A DNA stretch of 64,000 bases, from NCBI GenBank assembly GCA_022828595.1, contig JAKGHH010000003.1, forward strand, positions 57,649,759-57,713,758, read 5' to 3'. The notes under the pieces are model-generated. The model ran no database searches and was not told where the DNA came from. It worked only from the letters and a program-made list of their open reading frames with translations. Positions 34,591-46,099 of the stretch are shown in pieces (positions within the stretch are counted from its first letter, which is position 1; each line of letters starts with the position of its first letter). Origin of the DNA: Nelumbo lutea. Its lineage: Eukaryota > Streptophyta > Magnoliopsida > Proteales > Nelumbonaceae. The position numbers and the translations under genes are program-made.

Positions 34591-36060
34591 ATTGGAACTT
34601 GTGAGCCATTTGGGAATTTTTCAACAAAAGAACAGATATGTAGTAATTAATTAAAGGAGTCAATATAAGTGGGTGAAATTGGTGATAAATGTTTGAATAC
34701 GAATTCAATGGCTAAAATGCAATAAGAAAAACTTGACTCTAGATAATTCAAACTGAATCATAACCAAACAAATATTTCCAAAGAGAAATTCAATGATGAT
34801 GAAACCTTGAATGGATTTTAAATACCTCTAATCTGTTTTGAACAATGAGGATAACTAAAATAAAGAAAATAAAACTGTAAGTACTAATGCAACTAAAAAA
34901 ACAACCATATCATGCCTGAACATTTTAACAGACGCAACAAATTGTATGATTCTATTCTTTGGCACCATGTAAACACATTGTAATCCTACCCTAACTGAAG
35001 AAGCAAGAAAAGAAACCATCACCAGCATCGAAAATGCTTAGAAAGAAAAGAAACCAAGAACACAAATTGACACAAAACAACATGGTATGTTGCCTGTACA
35101 TCAGCAAGAATTACTCCAACACACACAAATAGAGAAAGATAGATCAACCTGAAAGGGTCAAATTCTGCCACCTTTTGGATTTTTAGAGGAGGAGGTTGTT
35201 GGGATAAATGAGAGACATCATAGTAGAGAGAGAGGGTTGAAATTGCAAAAGACAAACTTTTACGTGAGGGAGGGAGGGGGACAAGAAGAGCAGAGACTCT
35301 GGAGTTTCAATTTTGTATTTTTTGTTGAATCAAGTCATAAACCAAGTTGATTTCAATTGAAAGTTGAAAATTTATAGTGGCATTGCTACTGGCATATCAA
35401 TTGAAAGTCAATTCACAAGGCAAGCATGACTCAATTTCTCGTCTCCATTGTTAGGGTCTCTCTCACTACCTTCTCCACCCTCCAAATCCAGAAAGCCTCT
35501 AATAAGAACATATCATGATCAACAGAGCAAATTCTATAAGACCCAACATGGCAGCCAACCCCCCAAAGAGGTATGGCACTGGAGAATGCCACGACGATTG
35601 AGTGTTGTCCCATTGCCATTATTGCAGACGCTGGTGCTGTTGTTGTGGTTATGATTGTGCTTGCCGAGTTTTCTGTGCTGAGAGTACCAATTGTCCTCAT
35701 TTTCTGCAATCTGATTTACAGGAGGGAAATTTCAGAGATTCAAGAGGGAAGAATGTAAGAATGGTAGAAGTGGAATAGTAACTGTTCACTTGTGGGAGAT
35801 AAATCATGTGGGAGTGTCGATCTCTTTGAATGTGGGAGATGAAACTAGTTGTAGGAAAGGTACTCAGAAGTCGGAGATAAACCACTTGTAGTGAAGGTAC
35901 TCAAAAGTGGAATAGTTTGTGGCAGATGAAACCGTTCAAGTTGATGGGAGAGAGGGCATTGTTTTCTGGTTCCTATTACAGTGAGAGTAAAAGACATATA
36001 TGCCCCCTATATGCCTATGCATAGACAAGGGTAGAACTTGTCCAGTGAAAACTCCAGAAA
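34591..36060 (-). other. Helitron 5' part without recognised gene
   Basis: Contains a minus-strand open segment (35255-35019) ending at a donor-like CAG/GTTGAT and open stretches on both strands at 35430-35760 that I do not recognise. One plus-strand stretch is strongly hydrophobic (IAIIADAGAVVVVMIVLAEF). These could be pieces of other captured genes. Confidence 0.3.
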
Positions 36061-36098
36061 TAGGGATATTTGCTCTTTTATAAGTAGTATAGATATAG

Positions 36099-36359
36099 AT
36101 TTGGTTGGCTAGCTAACGTTCAGTCTCCCAAGAGGAACGAATGATATTCAGTTCCCTTCTTCCCTTGATATCCTATTGAATTGAAATACATGATGGTAAT
36201 AATAGGTTTTGATTATTCACTATACACCTACAATAGTTCAAAACTTCCATACTTCCCTCCCATGGGCTTTCGATCATAAATCGAACTGATTATATTGATT
36301 CTGGTTCAGAGATTACTAATTAAGACCCTAATTGAATATTGAGTTAATAATGTATAAAG
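36099..36359. other. Short unassigned spacer
   Basis: Lies between the Helitron 5' end and the A-rich tail of LINE-C; nothing recognised. Confidence 0.35.
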
Positions 36360-36699
36360 GTTTTTTATTTTTTTGTAATGTTTATTATGTTTTATATCTA
36401 ATAGGATAAATTTGATAGATAATATATAAGATAATTTTAGTTAGAACCACCACATGTGTATTAACATAGATAATTATACATGTCAGTATAATAGGGTATC
36501 GTCAATCATCTGTTCTTTGAGTGCTGGTTTACTCAAGTTATATTTTTCACTACTTCGTGGAATATTAACTAATTACAAAACTTGTTTTGAGGGTCTTGGC
36601 TGAACTGTTTGCTTGCTCTAATGGATTCTTTGCTGGATTGCATGATGATCACTTTAGTTATAGAACTAGAAAGGGGTTACACAGAATGAGGGGTAGCAT

Positions 36700-37700
36700 G
36701 CCCCCAATAATCAAAACAAGCGATTACACTTAGAGGCCTAGGAATGGATCTGATAGATGCTTTATTGGTGTGCACATAGTTAGATAGTTAATTTGCACCA
36801 ATATTTCCTTCTCTATAGATGTGATGATAATCATTCCTTCTAATCTCTCCCTTAAGGCCATGTTTGGTTTGAAGGAAAAGGTAGGGAAAGGAAGGGAAAC
36901 ATAGGGAAAACTATACAAGGTTTGTAAAGGTTTCCCTACCTTTCCATTCCTTTCCCTACTTTTTCCTTCAAACCAAGCACAACCTCAAAGCTTTTCACTC
37001 TTCACTAATTGGACGCACTTTCCATGGGGGGCTGGAAATCCTTTTCAGATTATCAATAAATAGCTTCGAGTCTCCTTCAATGATGATGTACCTGTTAGGA
37101 AAGTTAAGACCAAAATTGTGGGCCTCCCACGCAACCCATGCTTCAGCTACATTAATTGTAGTTTTGCCTAGCTTGTAAGCCTTGAAATCCAGAATATGAC
37201 CCAGGTGATCCTTGGCAACACAACTGAGCAGTCTCCATTGATACACAAGGAATCAAAATTAATTTTAATAGCCTCAAAATCAGGACTATTCCATCTAACA
37301 GGAATAATTTCCTCCTTTCTCAAATTACTTTTATCTCCATCATTCACCCCTTGGATATCCAAAAATGTATTATAAGCCCTTTCAATGATAATAGAGGGTG
37401 ATATATTCCTAATTTTAAAGACACATTCATTGCGATTCTTCCAAAGTTGCCAGAGGAGGAGCACAAATTTCTCCTTTCTATAGGAGTCGCTCGGGTCTAT
37501 TCCATTATTGCTCGAGATGAGATTCCACCAATCACAAATATTACCATTAAAGTCATTGGGAATCCAGAGGGAGTCTTTAGCAATATCCCACACTTGTTTA
37601 GCAATAGGGCAACTTATAAAAATGTGATCTGTGTCTTCCTCCTATCCACACATCACACAGGAACCATCAATATTCAGCCCTCTCAAAATTAGCATTTTCT
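36700..37700 (-). pseudogene. LINE-C ORF2 C-terminus: zf-RVT and RNase H
   Basis: Minus strand: GSCVMCG...EEDTDHIFISCPIAKQVWDI is the zf-RVT motif. RNase H follows: KINFDS (first Asp), NVAEAWVAWEA (Glu) and IIIEGDSKLFID (second Asp), so the catalytic D-E-D set is still visible. The end, HIYREGNIGANWLS, lies beyond the foldback MITE at 36852-36989. Stops and a frameshift near 37245 disable it. Confidence 0.75.
36852..36989. mobile_element. Foldback MITE in LINE-C RNase H
   Basis: About 135 bp forming a near-perfect hairpin: the left arm starts GGCCATGTTTGGTTTGAAGG and the right arm ends CCTTCAAACCAAGCACAACC, with about 55-base arms and a short loop. It splits the RNase H reading of LINE-C. 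Flanks TTAA and TCAA suggest a 3-bp Tourist-type target, one base eroded. Confidence 0.7.
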
Positions 37701-38399
37701 TTGTGGGAATCTTTAGGTTGAAAAACAAGAACAAGAAATATTTGTACTTTGGAGGGGTTTTCATACCCCACACTTTTTTGGAACCATTCCAATTTCTAGG
37801 GTTATTGCCATTCATTGTGCAAGCTTTATTGTAGGGTGATTTAATTGAAAAACTATCATTCAGGTTGGGTCTCCAAATTTGTTTGTCTCTAGTATCACTA
37901 GACGGGATAAAAATTGCCTTAATTTTATTCCAAGTAAAACATGGACCAAACTACAGGTTTTTGCTTTGATCCCATGTGAGTTTTTCCTTGTCAATTACCT
38001 CACTAACTTTGAGATTAATATCAGTAATGGTGTCTTCATTTACCTCATTAATAAGGGGTCCCCAACCCAGTTATCCAGCCAAAATCTGGTTAAGTTACCA
38101 TTTCCAATGATAACTCCTATACCACGTTTAATAAGGTTTCAAGATGAAAGGATGCCTTTCCATGCCCAAGAACAACCCTTCTTGCTGTCTAGGTCCCAAA
38201 AATCCTTCTTCCTTAGGTATTTCTATCTCACAACCTAGACCCAGAGATTATCCTCTCCATTCAAAATTCTCCATCCAAGTTTGGCCAAGTTAGCTTGATT
38301 AGTGCACCAAAGATTCCTTAGTCCCATTCCTCCCCAATGTTTTGATGTACAAACTCTGTTCCAGTTAGCTAGATGAATAGGTTTTCTATCATTATTACT

Positions 38400-39756
38400 T
38401 TTCCGAAGAAACTCTTTGCTTCCTGTCCATCTCCTCTATGGCAATTTTGGGAATTTTGAAGGTCCTCATGATATACTGAGGGGTCATACTTGTCGAAGAC
38501 TTGAGGAGCGTGATCTTTCCTGGAAGAGACAAAGTGTTTCTTTTCCACCCTACAAGTCTTTTCTTGATCTTCTCATTTAGGAAATTAAAGGTCTTCTTAC
38601 ATTACTTGTTAGAGGAGATTGGGGCTCCTAAATAAAGATCACTTTTATTGCCTAGTGAAATTTTTAAAATTTCTTGACAGAATTTTTCAAAATTCTTAAC
38701 TTAGTGAAGTTAGGATCCTGGCTAGAGGCCTTCGCAAATTTATCCAAAATTTCTTTGATAGTCAAGCAAGCTTGAACGTTGGCCCTTGTAAAGATTAGAC
38801 AATCATTTGCAAATTGAAGGATTGGGATGCATGGGCCATATCTTGAGGATTTACACCCAATGAGATTCCTATGACTATGGGTCACTTCCCGAAGATTCCT
38901 TGTTACGGAGAGAGCGGGTCTCCTTGTCTAATACCTCAAGAGGGAATGAGTTCCTTGGATGGAACACCATTAATAAGAATCTGGTATGAAACCGATCGGA
39001 TACATTCCAACACAACCAATCCATTTCAGGTGGAAACCATATCTCCTAAGGATACCCTCAATAAAACTCCAATCAAGTCTATCATAAGCTTTCTCCATAT
39101 AAATCTTACAAGCTATAGCCCTAGCCTTGCCTTTCTTATTCTTCATTGAATGGAGAATTTAATGGGAAATTAGAACATTGTCAGTGATTTGCCTACCTGG
39201 GATGAAGGCACTCTGGAAAGGGGAAATGATGTTGTCCAAGAAGGGCTTAATTCTATCAACAAGAATCCTAGCAATGATTTTATAGATAACATTACAGAGG
39301 CTTATAGGTTTGAACTTGTTAACTGAGTCCACATTCTCAGACTTCGGGATGAGAGTGATAAATGTTTTGTTTAAAATTCTATTCATTTTTCCCAAGTGAA
39401 AAAAAATGCTTTAATCACATTACATATAGAATGACCAATGATGGACCAAAATTTTTTAAAAAGAACATTGATCCCATCATGCCTTAGGGCTTTCAAATCC
39501 TTCATGGAGAATAGAATCGATTTAATCTTTTCATCAGTCACTTCTCAGATGATGGAACAATTTTGTTCATTAGAAATGCATAGGCTTATTACCTCAACAA
39601 ATTTATCAATGCCCTCCACATCCACAACTTTGAATCTGTCTTCAAATTTATTACATATATGTTCATCAATCTTCTTTTGGTCTTAGATACATTGACCTTC
39701 ATCATCTTAGTGTTTAACTATTTTATTTTGGTTCCTTCTTATAGTTGCTGATGAAA
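38400..39756 (-). pseudogene. LINE-C ORF2 reverse transcriptase
   Basis: Minus strand: SATIRRNQNKI, then NKTFITLIPKSENVDSVNKF, KPISLCNVIYKIIARILVDR and QSAFIPGRQITDNVLISH (fingers), then a stop and MEKAYDRLDW (palm). The catalytic motif reads LQFANDCLIF, where the first Asp of FADD is Asn. With several stops this RT is dead. The order and motifs are those of RNase H-bearing plant L1 elements. Confidence 0.8.
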
Positions 39757-41612
39757 GGAAGGGTAGGATCCATCGTATGGATGCCAAAACTGTTGTGGAA
39801 TGGGTGGGCGAATTTCAAAAATTTCCTACATTCCTTCCAACTGGAAATCCCATTCCCTGATTTTAAAATCAAAATTCAAGGATCCTATTTGAACCAAACC
39901 AAACCAGATTTGAACCAAAAGACAAGGGAGGGATTATACCTGATCCAGAGAAGCAGTATCTCCCAAAGTTGGTGTTCACGCCCAAAGAAGATTCCAAGAT
40001 CAGCTCCCACTGAAGATGACACAGTGATGAAGGAGCCGAACCAGCAGTGTTCGTCCCACGAACCAGGCTCTTCTGAAGAACTCGGTGGAAGACTGTGAGC
40101 ACCACACGAACAACCAAGAACCTTTCTTGATCTTCTCTAACTGAAAACTCGAACTGGTAGAAAAGGGTGGTGGTGGCTGCTAGAGGAGAATGATAGAGAA
40201 GAAGATGGCGAACTGCTATATTCTTCTCTAGGGTTATCTGAGATCCTATCTCAAAAATGCAGAGATGTCTGCTAGAACTCCTAGGGTTCGAATTCAAGTA
40301 ATTCGAATTAGGGTTTTTCTCCTCTTTCTTAATGATTAAGAAAACCTCCTAATCATATCAGGAGTTGCCCTTATCCAAATATGTATTTGGATTAGGACTC
40401 TTCTTAATCTTATCTGCAGATTAGATCAGCTTTTGGGCTTAACCTAATCTCAGATCTGCCCCCTTAAGTGACTGATCAAATCAGCCCAGATCGAAATGGG
40501 CTTTAGGCCCAATATGTATTAAGTGCTCAATTGTCTTCCAACCTGCTGCCCAGTTGGGCTTCTTTGTATGGCGTGGGACCCAAGCATTGATCTACACACC
40601 AGCCACATGGGTTCGGCCCAGCCTCTGTTACAAGGCCTAGCCGAATTCACTAGAAAGCCCAGTGAACCCCTTGAGCCCATCACATGGACCCTATGGGCCC
40701 AACACTTACACTAAGTGGTCCCTGGGCCAAGCCATCTTATAAAAATCCAGGGACTGTGGGCAGATGCAAGATTAGCCTATCAGGTATTATCCTAAATGGC
40801 CTTACACTCAACCTCTCAGCCCATAATGATCAAGCACTGCTCGACAAGAGAGGACCTCTCCCTCGGCTGCAAGGAACAGTGTTGCACTCTTTACTCACAT
40901 GGATCCCGGGAATTAAAACCATTTGCAAATAATTTAAAACCATATATAGGTATATATCATATATACAAATTTTGCAAAACAAATTCCAACGATTGAAATC
41001 AACTGCTGGCAGTTTGGTTTCCATCAGAGAGATTGCATCCCCGATCATTACCTTTGTCCGACAAAGGGGTTGATCCCGTCACTATGATCACCCACTTAGA
41101 TGAATTCTCAGACTGTCCCAACATACCCAGGTTTTGACCCCCCGCTAAGGATCTCACTGATTGGCATATCAAAGACAGCCCGATCCGACACCTAGTGCAG
41201 TACCATAATCGGGTCTAGGGGTCAAGTGTAACTTGGGTCCAGGGCAATATTGGAAATACTAGAAATCTGGAAATCTAGTCTGGTTCAAGGGTTCAAGTAA
41301 TCCTACACTGCGTGTGCCTTGGGTCTCACCTTGGTAGTTGAGACAAGCCACCCTAACAGTTGGCAGCACACCAGTGTCAGCCTTGGCAGGATAAATCTCC
41401 CCAAACTCATCCAATGGCTGTGAACATTTAAAACTAACACAAGTTTCATTAAGTGTCCAGTTTTTGGGTCTTACACAAAAATATACCACACAACATGAAT
41501 CAAACATGTACTTTATTTATTTACATTAAAATATCAAAAGTACATCAAAACTGATTGAAGCTAAGGGCATACAAAAACTGTCCAATGGTTGAGGTATCAA
41601 AAGTACATCAAA
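39757..41612 (-). mobile_element. Solo-LTR-like element, copy 2, inserted in LINE-C
   Basis: Inverted relative of 4022-5954, similar almost end to end. It splits LINE-C between REEIY.AQKS (left in reading order) and SSATIRRNQNKI. Its 5' end (right side) carries a 20-base segment, AGTTTTGATGTACTTTTGAT, that recurs about 55 bases inside, so this end is partly duplicated. No internal retrotransposon genes are present. Confidence 0.6.
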
Positions 41613-41754
41613 ACTAGACTTTTGGGCCTAGTATATCTCCTCACGGGCTAAAATAGCATTCAACCTCTTATGGAGAAGTTGAGACAAAGCATTTTGTCTC
41701 AAAATATTTTATTTTAATTGGAATATGTTACCAAACTTTTTTTATTCCACTTTT

Positions 41755-43249
41755 TCAAATCTTGAACCAAAATGTTTCTTTTTTAATGAATTGATTAGTC
41801 CTAGAGCCTTCGAACTCAAGACTCCAAGCCCTCTGAATAACCTGTTCCAACTCTAGATCGAGACACCACATGGCCTCTAAACGGAAAGGTTTAGGACCTA
41901 AATTCATGGAGTCCTTTGTTTGAAGGAGCAGGGGAGAGTGATCCGACTCCAAGAAATGCAAATTTGTTAGGGAAGCCTCAGGAAAGTAGGCATTCCAAAT
42001 AACATTAGAGAAAACCCAGTCCAGATGCTCCCTCACATTCTTGTTTTTCCAAGTAAATTGCATTCCTTTCTTGTTCAAGTCAATGAGACCACAATGGTTA
42101 ATACAATCATTGAAATCTTTAGTTTGGCTAGGCGAGACATTCTCGCCTCCCCATTTGTTATCTCCCATCCTTAAGGCATTGAAATCCCCCATAACACACC
42201 ATGGGTGATTCATGCCATCTGAGATATTATTAAGCCATTCTAATACTATTTTTTGTTCATTTCTATTAGGTGGTGCATACACAAAAGTACAAAACCAAGA
42301 TTGGTTTTGATTAAGGTCATCAATTAAGGCGTACACCATTCTATCATTAGAAAAGATAATATTTAAATTGCATTGCCTTTTGTTCTACATGACCCAAAGC
42401 CCACCAGAAAACCCAACTTAATGAATGTAAGTGGTGCTTCTAGAGGAAACCTGGGCCCCTGTGGTGGAGGGGATATTATAAGAGATGGAAGAAATGATTT
42501 TATTTGTGATTTCACTAACACTTATGGAATTGATACTAATTTAGTTGCAGAAGCTATGGCCTTGTTGGATGGTTTACACCTGGCGGTTGCCCTTGACCTA
42601 AATAAGGTTATGGTGGAATCCGACTCCAAACTTTTGATCAATATCCTCAATGGTGATTGTACATCCCTGTGGAAGCTTTGGTTTTAGTTGTCTCAGGTAC
42701 AGGAGCTTAGGAATAGATTGGACTTCTTCTTTTGTGTTCGCATTTATAGAGAAGCTAATCAATCGGTGGATGCTCTTGCAAAACTTGGTTGCTTAACTTC
42801 TCAGAAAATTGTTTATGATTGTACAGAAAATCTTCCTTCACACATACAAAATTTGGTTACTACAGATGGTCCAGGTCATCCTTTTTTGATAATTCGTTGA
42901 TTTTAGGTTTCCCGGACACTTGTTGTTTATATGAGTTGGGTTTCCTCTGTATAGTGTAAGGGCTTCACGTCCCCCCCTCCAAGGTTCTTTGCATATGAAT
43001 AAAGCTTTGGTAGCCACCCCTCCACGGGAGTAAATTTTGGGGTTCAAAAAAAAAAGAAAAAGAAAACCAACCTGACTCAACAATAACCAACTCATCAAAA
43101 GGAAGGGAATTAACAATATTCTTAGCTCTTTTTGGACATACCCTAGTCTCCATTAGAAAACATACATCTATATTGTGAGATTTAGACAGAAAATAAACTT
43201 GTCGCCTAAGGAGAGGTCTACCAACCCCTCTAACATTCCAACAAAGCAA
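41755..43249 (-). pseudogene. LINE-C ORF2 endonuclease domain, split by LINE-D
   Basis: Minus strand from 43249: MLCWNVRGVGRPLLRRQVYF and DVCFLMETRV (catalytic Glu). After the insertion it continues FSGGLWVM, WFCTFVYAPPNRNEQ, WCVMGDFNAL (catalytic Asp), LDWVFSN and SDHSPLLL (catalytic Asp-His). Apart from the insertion and one TAG near 42388 this domain is well preserved: the stretch 42339-41755 is open for 194 codons. The family cuts target DNA for reverse transcription. Confidence 0.8.
42421..43060 (+). mobile_element. LINE-D: 5'-truncated LINE (RNase H and 3' tail) in LINE-C
   Basis: Plus strand: SRGNLGPCGGGDIIRDGRND, NLVAEAMALLDGLHLAV and VMVESDSKLLI are RNase H motifs with Glu and Asp catalytic positions. 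YREANQSVDALAKLG ends the domain. A 3' UTR and an A-rich tail (43046-43065) follow. The flanking 15-bp repeats AGAAAACCCAACTTA (42406-42420) and AGAAAACCAACCTGA (43061-43075) are a slightly diverged target duplication. One in-frame stop at 42686. It is the opposite strand to its host LINE-C. Confidence 0.8.
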
Positions 43250-43279
43250 CTTAATTTCTCATAGTGCTATTGTTCAAGA

Positions 43280-45650
43280 CTCGTATTGTCCATCATCGAT
43301 TCAACTTGCTTCCCATGGTCATTCATTTTTTCATCAAGAAGGTTATCATTCTTGAAGGAGTTCCCTCAGTCAGCATGTCTTGCCCTTCCTAGTCCTCGTC
43401 TAGAGCATTCTCATCATTCACGACATCTCCCTCCCATGTGTCCATTCCTTCATCTTCACTCTTCCCTTCAATTGGATTACAATTCACTACTTTGTTGGGG
43501 AACTTCTCCACATTAACATTTTTAATGATAGGAGCCATTCCTTTTTGGATCCAGACCTGTTTCAGATTAGGGGGATGCATTGGTTCAACAACCACATGGT
43601 CTAGGTTAATAAATCTTGCACGGCTACTGGATTTAACCCATTCATGTCTCAGGTTCTTAGCCTAAGACCAGCTTTGAACCTTGTAATTCCATAATTTATT
43701 CTTTCCTTTGCTGCAACCAAACTTTTTTATCTTCAGACATTTTCTTAGTATTGGCCACCTTCTTTCGTTGAACAACAGTCCATTCATTTTCTTTCGGTTT
43801 TTGGAAATTCGGACAATTAGTAGCCTTATGTCCTCTCCAGCCACAACTCAGACATAAGTCAAATATGTTATCGTAGAAGATTCTGATGGTGTGCTCCTGT
43901 CCACCAAAAGTAAGAGGAATCTTCAGTTTGAATGGTTTAGAGAGATCCACACGCACATAGACTCTTGGGTAAACCATCCAATGAAATTCCTCTGTATTGG
44001 AGTCAAGCTTTATAACCTCCAAAACATCCCAAAGCACAACCTCCAAGTCATCCCTGAACCAGCAATCGAGTGGTAGTCTAACCCAAAGATTAACATAATC
44101 GAGCTTCGTTGAGAGAGGATTGAAGCCACTCCTCCACTTAAAAATAACAAAGTATTTCCCATTTACAAACCATGGACCTTCTTCAAGCACAAGGTTGTAG
44201 TCATCTGAGGAGGCACAGGATATCAAGAAGAAGCCATTACCGATCGACCTGATATCTATTTTTCCTTTCAGACCCCACTCCATCATCCGATTAGTTATAG
44301 ACTTAATGGGTTCAAGCTCTCCCAGTATTTTCCCGATCAGGCATTGGGACAACCTATCTGAATCACCCTTTCGATCCTTCCTGATCTGATCTAGGTTCAC
44401 TGGTCTGGTCACCATTGAGCTCACTGTATTGGTGCAACTAGACCCCTGCTCCCCTCGACCACAAGCTTGATCTATTTGCTGAGCGAAATTGAGGCATCTC
44501 TTAGCCCTTACTGGACTCGCCTTTTTCAAAGGAGCTTCTGAGTTTTCTATCCATGATCTCAGTATCCACTGGGTTAGAGCTCAGAATGTTAGTCAATTTC
44601 CCTTGAGTGTTATTTATACTTATTCGGCTTTCTCGCTCTTGTGTTCCCGAGCCAAGCGTAACGTTAAAACTATCCTTGGTCTCCACGCCATTATTATTGC
44701 TCATGCATGCTCTCAGGGAATAATGTTTGAGAAGAGCCTCCCTAAAATTAAGTTTGGCCAAGTTGGTTGTGATAAAATCATAGTTTTGCCCTTGTCGGTT
44801 CGCCTCCTTATATCGACTTAATGGTTCGTTTGTAGAATTTCTGCATGAATTTCCCATGCACGTGGTTATCATCAAGACTTTGGAACTACCATCCATAGAG
44901 TCTATCAGATGAGTACTGCCCCTTTCTTGGATTTATTCTCAAGACTATAAATCTCCACAGCAAATTCAGACCCACTATAAGAATCAGACACCTCAGATTT
45001 AATATTTCCAAATTTCGAGAAATCCTTATGAGTAGTTTCATCATTATTGGAAGGACAATTCTTAACCACAACTTCACTATCTGTGGGTAACTAAAGAGTT
45101 ACTTTGGAATTAATGGCTTTGTTTCCCAACGATAGGAGGGGAATCGTCGCATCACCTCTCATAGATTCAAACATAGGGGAGAAGTTGTCTTCAATGGATT
45201 CGGTTTTGGAATTCTTCTGGTGACCTCACATGGGCTTCTCTTTACCAAAAGGACCCAGAATTTGTCTTTCTGGTTGGTTCTCAAGCTCATACATCCCATA
45301 GAGAAGATCCTCTCTTCTCCGAGGCCAAAAGAAACGGCAAACACCCTTCCATAGGGAATTACCACAGGACAGGCTAATCTGTTTGTTAGGGAGCACTTTA
45401 ACCAAATGCAAAGTAGTGCAACTTTCAGTTTCAACTTGCCGCAAAGAAACCTCCCCGTCATTGCCTTTATTTTTCTTAGAAAACATGCCTTTGGGGAATC
45501 TGATACCAGCATTCAGTTCAATTTTGTCTTCCCTTTTGTTTCTATTATTGTTATGGAGGCAGTTTCCAGATCTGCTACCGTTGTAAGGATTTTTCAAGTA
45601 ATAATCCTTAGAGATCTTTGGATCCAAGGATTGAGCAGACCAGTCATTTA
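43280..45650 (-). pseudogene. LINE-C ORF1, main part (DUF4283 and zinc knuckle)
   Basis: The best segment (44529-43696, 277 codons) has the DUF4283 fold (VLEEGPWFVNGKYFVIFKWR, NLWVRLPLDCWFRDDLEVVL) followed by a CCHC knuckle, CLSCGWRGHKATNC. This is the RNA-binding protein of plant L1 elements. Upstream, 45627-45226 reads DPKISKDYYLKNPYNGSRSG and a basic linker. Downstream, an acidic tail (43595-43389) leads to ORF2. Several stops and frame changes separate the segments. The start lies beyond the PIF element near 53190. Confidence 0.8.
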
Positions 45651-45869
45651 GAGGGCGTCCGGTAGCATGTTCATCTCATGGATGGACCGTTTTGGTCCAC
45701 GCCACGGGATGAACTCACTGTTCGGTTCGCTGTGGACGGTACCGGTCCATACTATCTCATGGACCAGCCCTGTCCACACCCCAATTTAGCGCCAACGGCA
45801 TTTTATCGTGGGGGGGGTTGGTCCACGATTTGTTCTTGATATCATGCTTCACGCGCACTCTCCGAACCC

Positions 45870-46050
45870 AACATTTTACCGTTGAAGACCGCCAAAGATC
45901 CCTGCTCCACCACTATTTATTGTGTTCTGCCGAAGGCCTCCACCGTTGAAGACCTCTGTTGTGCTCTGCCGAAGGTCTCCATATCCAAAGACCTCTGTTG
46001 TGATCCACCACAGCTCTCCTCTGTCCAAGCTCTTCACCGTTGGTATGTGA
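45870..46050 (+). repeat. Imperfect repeats in the PIF 5' region
   Basis: Three to four imperfect copies of a roughly 45-50-base unit containing GAAGACCTCTGTTGTG and GCCGAAGGTCTCCA. It stays open on both strands for 60-75 codons, but this follows from the repeat and gives no evidence of a gene. Confidence 0.55.
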
Positions 46051-46099
46051 AACTTGATCAGAGATTTGTTAGAAATAGTTAACTCGAAGAACTCCAATG

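Larger units (their letters stand above)
30487..36098 (-). mobile_element. Candidate non-autonomous Helitron, minus strand
   Basis: Read on the minus strand, the left end is TCTATACTACTTATAAAAG (starting at about 36092, or six bases earlier at 36098 if the preceding TCTATA belongs), preceded by A. The right end is ...ATTACTAGT at 30487 followed by T. Just inside the CTAGT end is a 7-bp-stem hairpin CACGTGC-AAT-GCATGTG with one G-T pair. A 5' TC, a 3' hairpin plus CTAGT, insertion between A and T and no target duplication are the Helitron signature. No Rep/helicase is visible, so it is non-autonomous. It contains a diterpene synthase fragment, an RTE-type LINE remnant and a tandem duplication. 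Confidence 0.65.

Noticed and set aside
35019..35255. Candidate first exon of the kaurene-synthase-like gene
   Set aside because: No ATG at the expected start and no homology to a known N-terminus; only the donor site is suggestive.
45870..46080. Open frames on both strands rich in Cys/Leu-Pro or Gly
   Set aside because: They follow from imperfect tandem repeats; opposite-strand openness is typical of repeats, not of genes.
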